Origin: Zasmidium citrigriseum
Lineage: Eukaryota; Ascomycota; Dothideomycetes; Mycosphaerellales; Mycosphaerellaceae
Length of the DNA stretch: 64,000 nucleotides
NCBI GenBank assembly: GCA_002786025.1
Contig: NHNW01000017.1
Span: 62,001 to 126,000, forward strand
Direction: 5' to 3'
Numbering within the stretch: the first letter of the stretch is position 1; the number at the start of each line of letters is the position of its first letter. The position numbers were made by a program, and so were the translations under genes. This document shows positions 22,131 to 32,199 of this stretch, piece by piece. The notes under the pieces were generated by a model. That model was not told where the DNA came from. It searched no databases and saw only the letters and a list, made by a program, of their open reading frames with translations.

Positions 22131-22970
22131 GGCTATGGTGGTTTTCTAGATCGTTGCGAATATGGATTGAGTTGTTCTTAGGCTTTTGGGATTGCGTTTC
22201 GTCTTGATGGACGGTCGCCTATTCTATATACGAGAAGCCGACGGGTCAGGCCTTCCAGCTGAATGTCAGGATCAAAACGGGCAGGGCATGATTCGTGAAG
22301 TCATGGTCAGTGTGCTCAGCCCATCACAGGGCTCTCGATGCTAATTCCCCGGAATGCAGGAACGTGGTTTAGTCTCTTATCGGTTCCAGAAATCTGCGAA
22401 GGACGCCTGACGCCATTGACGATGCTTTTAGATTCAAGCTCCTCGATTCGTTGTCTAGAGACAATAAGGTTTGCGATCAAGAGGCTGTTCGCAAGATTGC
22501 CATGTCGACGTACGTGGACGGGATCCTGTTCAAGGCCATGAGTGTCTCAGGGCTATACGAAAATGCGAAGCTTTGCTGGTTTGGTCCAAGATCGATGGCC
22601 ATGTGACGGCCCGCTGGCACGTCTTAACCCTATCTTGGTAGAAAGTGTGCTGATCACGCTAATTGACGGTCAATGCCACAGTTCGGCCCCGTTCTTGTGA
22701 GAACAAACCGAAGTGACAACATAGCCACGAGAGATCATCGCTCAGCTTAGGGCTGTTCGAGCCGAAGGAACAGAATGGCAGTAGGAGATCATTTCATCAG
22801 CATCAGACCGAGCTGTTGATGGTGCTTGTATCAAAGGATGAACTGCAACTCAACTTCGTATCGATACATTGTTCCAAATCTCAGTTTCGTCGATAATCTG
22901 CGTCCTTCAAATCTCTTGTCTCGAAGCTGCGTCAACGGTTTGATCATGTCGTGTCGCAAAAGACGAGTTA
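22131..22970. other. Intergenic, nothing recognised
   Basis: Promoter of the GPI-type gene at its left side; beyond that no frame with protein-like features. Confidence 0.5.
22219..22230 (-). promoter_or_regulatory. TATA-like box of the GPI-type gene
   Basis: On the minus strand this reads TATATAGAAT, about 95 bp before the ATG at 22130. Confidence 0.45.
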
Positions 22971-23252
22971 TTAGACCAAGAAGCCAAGCCCCATCATCCC
23001 AAGTCCGCCCATCATCCACGCAGCAGGATATCCAGTCGCAGCCGCGGCGTTCGTGGAGTTCGTAGAAGAAGTAGGTGTTTCAGAGGGCACCGAACTTGTT
23101 GGGGAGGATTCAGTCATCGCTGGGGACGAAGATGCCTCGTTCCCAGCTGCCGATGATGAAGTGACAATGGCGTTACTGCTGCTGGTGCTGCTGCTGGTTT
23201 GAGCCAAGGCGGCTGTAGCGCAAAGGAGTGTTGCGAGTATCTTGAATTGCAT
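22971..23252 (-). CDS. Small Ser/Thr-rich GPI-type wall protein
   Basis: Single exon, 93 residues. A signal peptide (LATLLCATAALAQ) is followed by about 55 residues made almost wholly of Ser, Thr, Ala, Pro and Asn. A Gly/Met-rich hydrophobic tail (MMGGLGMMGLGFLV) is typical of GPI signals. There are no cysteines after the signal peptide, so no folded domain is expected. It is probably heavily O-mannosylated and anchored in the cell wall. It shares its strand and general design with the neighbour at 21476-22130. Confidence 0.75.
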   Translation of the reverse strand: MQFKILATLLCATAALAQTSSSTSSSNAIVTSSSAAGNEASSSPAMTESSPTSSVPSETPTSSTNSTNAAAATGYPAAWMMGGLGMMGLGFLV

Positions 23253-25324
23253 GGCGGGCTTGCGTAGACTGCTGTGAGCTGTGTCAGATGTTGGTGTCTG
23301 AGCAGATCTTTATGGTGCAATACCTTAGAAACGCTTTGTTCGAGGGTCTCCTGCAGACGGTTGTTGAGTGAGGGTATGGAAAGTAAAGGCAGGCCTCGTT
23401 CAATAAGTACAAACCTCCCAGCCTCCGTGATTCTAATTGAAGTCGGCACCGGTTCAGTTGTGCAGGTGGCTCAGAGGGTAGAACGGTTACACGGTGCGAG
23501 CAGTGCTGCAAGGCTCGACCAGCTGGATGCGGTGATTGTTTGCTGTCTCTTGGCATTGCGCCTTGTGTAAGTACTACCAACTCTCACCGGTCACTTCTGT
23601 GCTAGCTTACCTCAAGAAGTCGCTGTTCGTGTCTCAGGGACAATCCAGCTTTGGTCCCTTGGACTATTGCATAAGAATCCATGAGGTACATTCATGAAGC
23701 TTGTTGACCCACGACGATGTAGCGCTGTTAGTTGTTGTCGAAATACATCGGGACCAAGCGGTGAATTGGACCGGTAAGACATCTAGAGTGTTGTATTCAG
23801 CTGTGCTCGGATCGACTTGCAGGAGCTGAACAAGAGCAAGTATCTGACACAGCTTGGCGAGTTGCCTTGTACGACATCTGACTTCATCGGCCATAGAGTC
23901 TCAAGCAGTAGCCAGTGACTGCGCCATGGCCATGGCCATTGGTGTCTTGTGTTCTCCAGATCCAAAGATAGAGCAAGTTCAGGGGTTTTATCCGTCTTCC
24001 AACCTGCTTGGCATACATTGGATCACCGAGCTGCCTTGCGACATGTGTGACTGTAATTACAGCCGAATCGACATCGCAAGCTTTTGGATCCCTCGACTCC
24101 GAGCGACAACCGTGTCGAGAGGCAAGGACAAAGGAATTCTTCATTATTGGCCCGGTCACGGCGGTCAGGTTTTGCAATGACGATCCAACAATCGAGAGGT
24201 GCCCTGTCCTTGAGCTTGAATGGGCAGGAAGTCCGAGCAGATGCTCTGGCTAGCAGTAAATCGTGACAGAAGGCCGAATGATTGGTATATCGCTAATGGA
24301 CCTTTTCAGATCCTGTGACAGGGTGGCCGTGGACAAATGGGGTCGCCCAGTCATCCGGCCTTCGCTCTCGGATCTGCAAGGCCATCTCAGTGGCAAAATT
24401 GGAGTGAATATCCTGTGCAATGCCAGCTTGAAGCTTTCTGATGCGTGGCAGTGTGTTCGGCATCGAAAGGCAGTCTTCAACAAGTCGAAGGAGGTGAGAT
24501 ATGCCTCATCAAATTCCGGCTGAATTCGTCATCAAAATAAGCTTTGGCCAGGGGCCTGAAGGTTTGCTCCCTTGCGTGTCTCCCATGTGCCCAGGAACAA
24601 CGTCAGACGCTTGATCGAACATCACTGTCGCGAACGCATCCATTTTCTCATCATGAGCGTTGCCTCATACACCCGATCGAGGGCCAAGCGACGGCCATGC
24701 GGACGTGCTCGTGTCTTGAACCGAGGAGCCGATTCTTTCCACTGAACTAGGCATGACCGCACAGAGTCACCGCAAGAAGAGCTGGTAGTCCAGTAAGATG
24801 CCCGTACGACAGCCTTGGAGACGCCACGGTCCTCGAGTATATGTTCTTCGGCTCAAGGAAACAGCACCTTGAGATCGAGCCTCGCCGCTTTGATGGGCCG
24901 GCATGGAGATGTCATGCCGCAGCCATGCCTCAGGCGACGTCAGGTCTCGCTCTGCCGTTGAGTGAAAAGAGCAAGTGGTGGAGCAGAGGCGCATACAGGG
25001 CGTATGGGCCGCGGAATACATACAGCTGTGCCTCAGCCTTGGGAGCGCGGTCATCAGCACGAGCTCAGATGGACCAATTTCCTCGCCCGTGACTGCGCTC
25101 TCTGCAATGAGCTATCGGACCTGTCCGATTCGTGACACGCCAACGAATGTGCGCTGCGATCCCACATGGTCCCTTGTCAGTGCAAATCGGCCGACTGGAG
25201 AAGTGCGAGAAGATCTCAGAGGGACCTCTCTGATGGCGTTGGGGAGCTGAAAGAATTCGTATCATTTCTGGTTGGTCCCGGCCACGCCTTCCGAGGACTT
25301 CGACTTGCAATCGGCGCTGCCGTA

Positions 25325-25330
25325 CACGTG
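25325..25330. promoter_or_regulatory. CACGTG box upstream of phosphate permease
   Basis: Palindromic CACGTG, the core bound by the phosphate-starvation activators Pho4 (yeast) and NUC-1 (Neurospora). It is about 600 bp before the permease ATG. Confidence 0.4.
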
Positions 25331-25630
25331 CTGTGGTCACCGAGGATATGTGATTCGCTGATGTTTTGCATGTGCCGCAATTGAGCGTGTACTTTGCACG
25401 AGGAGCTCGCGTGCAGACGAACGCATCCACAAAATGCCATATATTCGGTGTGAGGCCCGCGGCGTCAAGACGCAACTCGGCTGTAAAGCCAAGGTGTTGG
25501 AAGCGACATCGTCCAATGATATATGCGAATTGCGTCGTAGGATGCGCCACAAGCATAGGCCTAGGAAGCAGCCGAGAATAGCGTCTGCTTGGCTTCTTGG
25601 ACGTCAGGTCGCCTGTACAAGGTAGAGGGA

Positions 25631-25636
25631 CACGTG
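25631..25636. promoter_or_regulatory. CACGTG box upstream of phosphate permease
   Basis: Second CACGTG, 295 bp before the permease ATG and in a usual promoter position for a NUC-1/Pho4 site. Confidence 0.5.
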
Positions 25637-25930
25637 CTTGCTCTACACAATCTCACAAGTCGACGGCAACAACAACACCTGCATCTACGGCAGCGACGAC
25701 GATGAAATTCCTTCGCCACGAAATGGCGAACCCACCTGCAAGCCGGACGCGATCCAAATGTGGCCACCACCTACGACCTGGGCGAAAAGATCCCAAAGAG
25801 CCTGTCTCGCCGCGCCTTCTTAAGACCTGCCATGGCCACCAAGCATTGCCTCCTGGTCAGCCTTGAGCGTTGAAGCATACTTGGTACCATCTTGTCATTC
25901 TTTGCCTAGGAAAGCCTCTGGAGCACGCCC

Positions 25931-27913
25931 ATGGCAACCCTACATCACTACGACTGGCTCTTTGCCGTCGGTGTCATCTTCTTCCTCATTAGCGTCTGGG
26001 GCATTGGTGCCAACGATGTTGCAAACAGCTATGCGACTTCCGTCTCCTCCAAGTCCTTAACACTCATCCAGGCAGGATGCTTGGCAACAATCACGGAGTT
26101 CGTTGGAGCCATTGCTCTCGGTCAGGAGGTCACCAACACCATTCGATCTGGGATCTTCGCTATCGAGCCATTTGAGAACAGCCCGGGGGTGCTTCTCCTG
26201 GCAATGGTGGTTGCTGAGATTGGTACGTATCGACGTGGAATGCTCAACGGCGGGACGAGACTGACTGTGTAGGCTCTGCGACTTGGCTTACCGTCTGCAC
26301 ACGATTTGGGTTCCCAGTGTCGACCACCCAGTCCATCGTCGGCGCTCTTGTAGGCGTTGGTATCGCTAGCGATATCCACGTCAACTGGGGCTGGCAGAAG
26401 GGCTCTGTTTCGCAGATTGCGGCGTCATGGGGCATTGCACCAGCCATTGCGGCCGGCTTTGGTGCCATCATCATGCTGAGTATTCGAGTATTGGTCCACT
26501 CACGCAAAGATCCACTCAAGGCCGCTCTCCGAGTCATAACCTTCTACTATGGTCTTACCGCCGGTATGAATAGCAGCGCCCGACCTTATGTCTGCGAGAT
26601 TTGCTAACGTTCTCCATCTGCTCTCAGGTATCCTCGCCCTCTTCTTCGTCATCAGCGGTGGACACGGTATTCCAACGCTTGAGGAGATGGGAGCTGGTGA
26701 GGCCGTTGGAATCATCCTTGGTGTCTTCTTCGGTGTCTGGGCATTCTCGGCGATCTTCTTCTTGCCATACTACTATCGCAAGTAAGTACGCTCGCGTTGG
26801 TCGGTCTGCCCATCACTAATCATGTATCAGGCTCGTCAAGGAAGATCGTCGTCTTCGAATCTGGCATATCCCCATGGGACCGTCGCTGTGGAAGGATGAG
26901 CCGAACCTCTACTGGCCAGGCGATCCCAGCAAGACTGTCGTGCCCGACTACTACTCTTCTGAGTACACCGGCGCAGAGAAGCACCTGAACAGCGAGAACG
27001 ACTCCAATGCCAAGAGGCCTTCCGACGAGAAGCGCTACAGTGACGAAGAACCTGAGGCGGATAGCGATGCGATTCGGAAGGATGGCACGGATACTGGTGT
27101 TGCCAGCGAGCCAGACTCAGAACCTAACCCAACCGGCACCGCCAAACTGGAGGAGCATGTCGGCAAGGCCCGCCAGGATGACTTGAAGAATGTCGACGCC
27201 CTCCCTTGGGCACACCCTCGACGTATCTGGGCAACCATTCGTCTCGTCTTCTTCTACGGCATCACGCGTGATGTGATCGGCCATCAGAGCAAGGGTCTTG
27301 ACGATGTTCATAGGCGGGCTCCCCAGTTCGATAACAAGGTCGAACATCTCTGGACCACCGCCCAGGTCTGCTCGGCCATCATCATGTCCATCGCCCACGG
27401 TGCCAACGATGTCAGCAATGCTATCGGTCCCTTCACTACCGAGTATGTGACTTGGAAGACTGGTGTCTCCTCTGCTGAGACCGATACACCGACGTGGATC
27501 AAGGCTGTCGGTGGCTTGGGTCTTGGCTTCGGGTTCTGGGTAAGATATTGACCTGCGAGATGGTGATCAAGAGCTAATGTTCGCTGCTACAGACCTTCGG
27601 TTACCACATCATGCGCAATCTAGGCAACAGAATCACCAAGCACTCACCAACTCGTGGCTATTCCATGGAACTTGCTGCTGCCATCACGGTCCTTCTGGCC
27701 TCTCAGCTCGGTTTGCCTGTATCGACAACGCAGTGTATCACTGGTGCTGTCATCGGCTGCGCTCTCACGAATGGCGACCTGAAGTCCATCAACTGGAAGC
27801 AGATTGGAAAGATCTTCATCGGTTGGGTTCTGACTGTGCCGTGTGCAGGTCTCGTGTCCGGTCTCATCATGGGCATGGCTCTCAATGTACCCAGATGGAA
27901 TTATCTTGGTTGA
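25931..27913 (+). CDS. Na+/phosphate symporter, PHO-4/Pho89 type
   Basis: Five exons: 25931-26222, 26273-26563, 26628-26781, 26831-27539 and 27593-27913, giving 588 residues, close to yeast Pho89 and Neurospora PHO-4. Introns are 49-64 bp. Both halves of the inverted repeat that defines the PiT family are present: GANDVANS at residues 26-33 and GANDVSNA near residue 436. Each is followed by the FPVSTTQ or LPVSTTQ loop before a membrane helix. A hydrophilic cytosolic loop of about 110 residues, rich in Glu, Ser and Asp, lies between the halves. It imports phosphate with sodium at the plasma membrane, mainly at alkaline pH. The upstream CACGTG boxes suggest induction by phosphate starvation. 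Confidence 0.95.
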
Positions 27914-29134
27914 TGATGAAGTCCGTGGCGTGGTAACCTCAAGGAGCATGGAGTTGCAACTGAGTTGACTTGCAGCATTGCCGACAGGTCTGGTGCGGCA
28001 TAGACTGGATAGAAGCCTGCCCCTGCTATGGCAAAATGCTACACCTCCCCGACCCACATATGGGCTCATCGCCGGCAACTCGAGCTGTCAGGAGACATTG
28101 AAGAGTTGACGTCGGCACTGCGTTCCCCCTTCGTATTCAGCCAGCCACTACCTTCGTAGATGGTCCAATCGTGTCCAGGAGCATGCTCCCTATCAAAGAC
28201 GGTCGGGTGTGCAGATACGAGGCATCGTCGCTTCAAGATCTGTTGATCTGGCGCGCAATTTGACATTGCGATCATTGACCACAGCATCTCCCCAGCAACC
28301 TCCGCTAATTCCACTGAATCAGTACTCGGGGTAATCAAGAGTATATGTCTGCCAACGTCGATGCTTCGCGCTTGGAATGGGCGAAGTATTCCGGCGAAGG
28401 CAGACTTCTCCGGCAGTCGCGAGCAAGGCGTAGAAGTCTCTGACACCAACACCATGATCTCTGTCCCTCTCAGGACCGGTCAACCGGTCAACCCCGCAAA
28501 TCGTCGTGCTTACCATGGCTCCTCTCTTCACGACAGAGAACAACCTGCGTTCTTCTGTGAGTTCTTCCTCACGTCTCTCTGAATCCATGGCCGGACAGCG
28601 GCAGTGGCTCCGGTGAGGTACTGTTCAGCCCGCGCCAGCTTTACCAACACCTTCACGCCCAACAGCCCTTTGAAACACCCAGCCCTTCATCCGAGGGTAT
28701 ACGAGATATTTTTTCCGCCTATCCTCAAGCCTTACAGGATCCGCAGAGTCATGATATCATTGGACGAACGTCTGGGTTTGCCGCCAATTCGCGCGGTACC
28801 AGATGGAGACGCCCAATACGAAAGTCAAATTTGTTCACACTCTTCACAGATGCAGATAGCTGCCGATAACTCGTACGGTGTCTGGTCGACATTCCGGCTT
28901 AAGTGGCACCGTCTTGATGGCTTCTATCTTCAGAGAGACCGGATTTCGACCGTTCTGATACGGTGAAAGGTAGAGTTGCAGTAGTATCATGCCGCAGGGA
29001 CTCGTTATAGTGATACTTGCGGCATTTCCTTGAATCAAGCCAGGTTCGACTCTACCCTCAGCATACCACCTACGACTTGGCCGCGCGTCTGATCAGCCAC
29101 ATTCGTCAACTCGAAAACAAGGCCACAGTCCAGA
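27914..29134. other. Intergenic, 1.2 kb, nothing recognised
   Basis: Downstream of the permease. Short frames only; no domain or signal peptide seen. Confidence 0.5.
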
Positions 29135-29650
29135 ATGTCTCGATATATCGCGCTGTTGTTGACCTTCTTGTTCTTCCTCAGCGTTGCCATCGAAGCCGCC
29201 CCCATTATCGCCGACAGCAACGAGGTCGAGCCTGACAACCGAAGAGACCAACATGCAGCTTCGACAACCGCAAAGCACCACTGGGTCGACATGTTCGACA
29301 ACGTCCAGCCACTACCAATACCAGAGACATCCGAAGCGCGATCAGCAGTGTCGTTGAAGACACCATGGGTCAGACCAACGGACGACCGCCAAGACAATTT
29401 CCATGAACGACAACATCAACATTCACAAACACCTCCACTCGATCAGGCGACCTTGCGAGAAGAAGTCTCTGGCTTTCAAGGCCCTTTCGCACAGTTCCTC
29501 ACAAGCCAGTATGGGACGAATCTGAATGTGACGGGCTTCTATTTGAAGGGCTTCTCTTGTGGATTGATATCGATTGTGGCGGCTGTTGCTGTTGTCACGT
29601 CGATATACGTTGTTGTTGGTCCATGGGTGGCCAGACAGTTGACGCGGTGA
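29135..29650 (+). CDS. Putative secreted or type-I membrane protein, unknown family
   Basis: Frame of 171 residues. A signal peptide (LLLTFLFFLSVAIEA) is followed by a hydrophilic, His/Asp/Gln-rich region of about 110 residues. A hydrophobic helix near residues 142-163 (LISIVAAVAVVTSIYVVV) and a short basic tail complete it. The stop at 29648-29650 overlaps a strong GTGAGT donor at 29647. Splicing to the CAG before 29739 would replace the last residues with a 9-residue tail, so the true C-terminus is uncertain. No family recognised. It is probably a small single-pass membrane protein. Confidence 0.6.
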   Translation: MSRYIALLLTFLFFLSVAIEAAPIIADSNEVEPDNRRDQHAASTTAKHHWVDMFDNVQPLPIPETSEARSAVSLKTPWVRPTDDRQDNFHERQHQHSQTPPLDQATLREEVSGFQGPFAQFLTSQYGTNLNVTGFYLKGFSCGLISIVAAVAVVTSIYVVVGPWVARQLTR

Positions 29651-30346
29651 GTAACATTGCAGCTTTCCCCTCATGGAAGACCGTTCTGCATGCATGTCAC
29701 ATCGCACAGCATTGCTGACATACATGCATGATCCAGGGCATCGGATTATCCAAGGGCGTCGTGAATCTCGTGACAACCAGCGCGATCTTGTGACATAGCG
29801 TTCGACGATAACTAGGACGCCATGGCTTCGATGTATATAAACACCGCAGTAAGCCTGCAATTTGGACTCTCGCTATATACCAGCCAGCGAGAACAGATCT
29901 GAGACGGGTAATCAATTCCGGTTCACGGACATCGAATCCGAACACAAGCGAGATGGCTGGCGTTCAGCTCTTTGTATGCAACATGCGACATGACTGATGA
30001 GGAGAAGTTGGCTTACTCAACAACACACTGCTGGCGTGGATGGGAGCACATTGTGGTTTTGATGTCGTTCTTCGACAAGGTACCCCTTCTACGGCTTACT
30101 TCGCATATGAAAGCAGGCGTCTGCACAACCAATGGGCACGGCCACTCGTGAAGAAGGGCGATTCTGGGCGAGGCTTTTGTTGAGAGCAGAGACTTTTGTC
30201 CCGAGTCAGATTGAGAACGATGTCGTACAGCTCGACTCCACACGAAACCCCTGACTCCCTGCTCGTGCAGATCACATGATTGTTGAAGCGAGCCTCGCAG
30301 CTCTCGTTTGCTCGCCTGCGACGGCGATTTTGATCGGAACCAGACA
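29651..30346. other. Intergenic up to the Copia insertion, nothing recognised
   Basis: Normal base composition with CA and TG present. Overlapping frames at 30013-30441 run into the LTR and show no domain. Confidence 0.5.
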
Positions 30347-30351
30347 ACTTC
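30347..30351. repeat. Target-site duplication ACTTC, left
   Basis: ACTTC directly before the left LTR, repeated exactly at 37527-37531 after the right LTR. Five bases is the usual duplication length for LTR retrotransposons. Confidence 0.85.
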
Positions 30352-30564
30352 TGTGAGAAGAGCACTGACACTGATATGCATGAGACAATAACCATAATCG
30401 TATTCAGGTAGTATTAGCCGGTGACTATATACAGAGGTCACCCATCTACCTAAAAACGCCGAAAAACCCGTAAAAACACCGAATATACTATATCTAGTAC
30501 CGAATCCTTCGAAAGTAAAACATACTATAATAGGCCTACCTAGGTAGCCTATATAGGGCTAACA
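30352..30564 (-). repeat. LTR of Copia element 1, left (3' LTR)
   Basis: 213 bp. The outer part (30352 to about 30470) keeps CA/TG dinucleotides; the inner part (about 30480-30564) is RIP-mutated. The pairing with 37314-37526 is complete apart from C-to-T and G-to-A changes of RIP type. Confidence 0.9.
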
Positions 30565-30578
30565 CACCCCCTTAGAGA
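30565..30578 (-). other. Polypurine tract of Copia element 1
   Basis: On the minus strand CTCTAAGGGGGTG abuts the 3' LTR, the expected place for the plus-strand primer. Element 2 has nearly the same tract. Confidence 0.65.
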
Positions 30579-30684
30579 AAGTAAAAGTATAGCCTAATCT
30601 AAAAACAGACCTATACTAATAGCGGCTAGCTATTATATCCTTAATATAGGAGATAATATTATTACTATACTAAGCGATAGTAGA

Positions 30685-31740
30685 CTAGGTAGACTTCCTA
30701 TTAGCCTAATCTAGCTTACGAAGGTTAAAGTCGAGCGAGTTCTTAAGGCGCTTAGTCTCGTTAGCTATAACCTTCTTAACGTACTAGATACTAACGTTAA
30801 GGGTATAATAGAGAGGGGAGGACTACTACTAGCGCTTAGGAGAGGAGGTATCTTCCTTATTATCGAGGAGCTTACGCTTACTAACCTTACTAGATAGAGT
30901 AGAGGGGATAGAGCCCTTAACTAGGCGGTTAATAATCTTATCGAGGAGCTTACCTATAGTAGTAGAGTTAGGGTTAGCTACCTTATAGTACTCCTACTCT
31001 TCTTTAGTAAGGTTAGTAGTAGAGTTAAGGTACTAACTAATAGCGAGGAGGTCGTCTTTAACTATATCGAGAGCGTTAAGGCGGTTATAGGGCTAAGCCT
31101 TACTAAGGAGGCGGTAGATATTCTAGAGCTTTCTCTTAAGCTCGAGAACGACCTCGTTACTACTATAGAGGTTCTTAAACTTAAGTTTAGCTAGCTTAGC
31201 GCTAGTATATACCCTAAATATAGCGCGACTAAGGGAGGCGAATAATTTGCCCTTCTAGCGGTTAGGCGCCTACTTAGCGGCTAAGCGCTACTTAGAGAGA
31301 ATATAGTATACCTTAGTAGTAGTCTTAGGGAGGGCTATCTTATAGAGAGTAGCGTAGGAGGTCGTATCTAGCTATATAGACGAGGAACGGGCGGGTACTA
31401 GCTTAGACTTACTAGTAGAGATAGGCGCCGGGTTATTAGTAGTCTTATAGCGGCGATAAGACTTAGTATCGTTATCGACTAGTAGCTTAAGGAGGTAGAG
31501 GTTATCGTCGTAGTAGGCGCTCTTTAGGGCGGCGTTTAGGTAGAAGAGGGGGATAGAGAGAAGTTCTTCCTTAACGTTAGCGTTATTATCGATATCCTTC
31601 TTAACGTTACTACTAGGGGCGTCCTTATCTTCGCTATCCTTATCTTTAATTACCTCCTTAAACTCCTCCTTAACTTCCTCCTTAGGCTCGCTATTATCCT
31701 AAACTTCGCTCTTAGCGTCGTCGTTAGCCTTAGCGGTAGT
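30685..31740 (-). pseudogene. Extra 3' ORF of Copia element 1 (Lys/Ser-rich)
   Basis: Reading the minus strand, one frame stays open for at least 352 codons except for about 15 stops, all TAG, the codon that RIP makes from TGG or CAG. It may extend further 5'. The product would be very rich in Lys, Ser, Asp and Glu, with helical stretches such as GKLLDKIINRLVKG. It lies between RNase H and the 3' LTR, where canonical Copia elements have no gene. I recognise no domain; an integrase or nucleic-acid chaperone tail, or a captured host gene, are possibilities. Confidence 0.6.
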
Positions 31741-32199
31741 AGCGTAGCGCTTAGTATAGGCCTTAGTAATATAGGTATCGTAGCGGCCTTTCTTAGCCTT
31801 AGTAAGGGGGTAGTTATTCTAAATCTTAATATTTAGGTAGGCGATATCCTCCTAGGTATCCTTAGGGCAGAATCCTTTCTTACCCTTATAAGGTAGGGTA
31901 GGAGAAGGCTCGCGCTTAGTAACTAGGGTAGTCTAACGACTAGGCTCTTAGTTATCGGCTATATTACGACTAGAGAGGCTTACTAGAGGTAGTAGTATCG
32001 GCTAGAGAGTAGTATATTAGGCGGATAGGTAGAGTAGGGGTAGATAGTAAGTAGGAGGCTAAGCGATAGTTAGTTACGTAAAGGTTTAAGTTAGTTTAGA
32101 GTAGTAGACGGCTTAAATTATTAAGGGTAACGTAAGTAGAGCGTACGGACTATTCCCTAGAATCTTCTAGTAGGCTAATTATAGGGTAGAATCGTTCTT

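Larger units (their letters stand above)
23253..25930. other. 2.7-kb gene-poor stretch
   Basis: Many short overlapping frames on all strands, none with a signal peptide, domain or clean splice structure. CA and TG dinucleotides are normal here, so it is not a RIP-mutated relic. The right end is the promoter of the phosphate permease, with two CACGTG boxes. Confidence 0.5.

Noticed and set aside
23465..23535. tRNA-like GTGGCTCAGAGGGTAGA segment
   Set aside because: Resembles a D-arm only; no matching acceptor stem, anticodon arm or T-arm could be built.
25065..25556. 163-codon minus-strand frame upstream of the permease
   Set aside because: Overlapped by open frames on both strands, no recognisable features, and it covers a promoter region.
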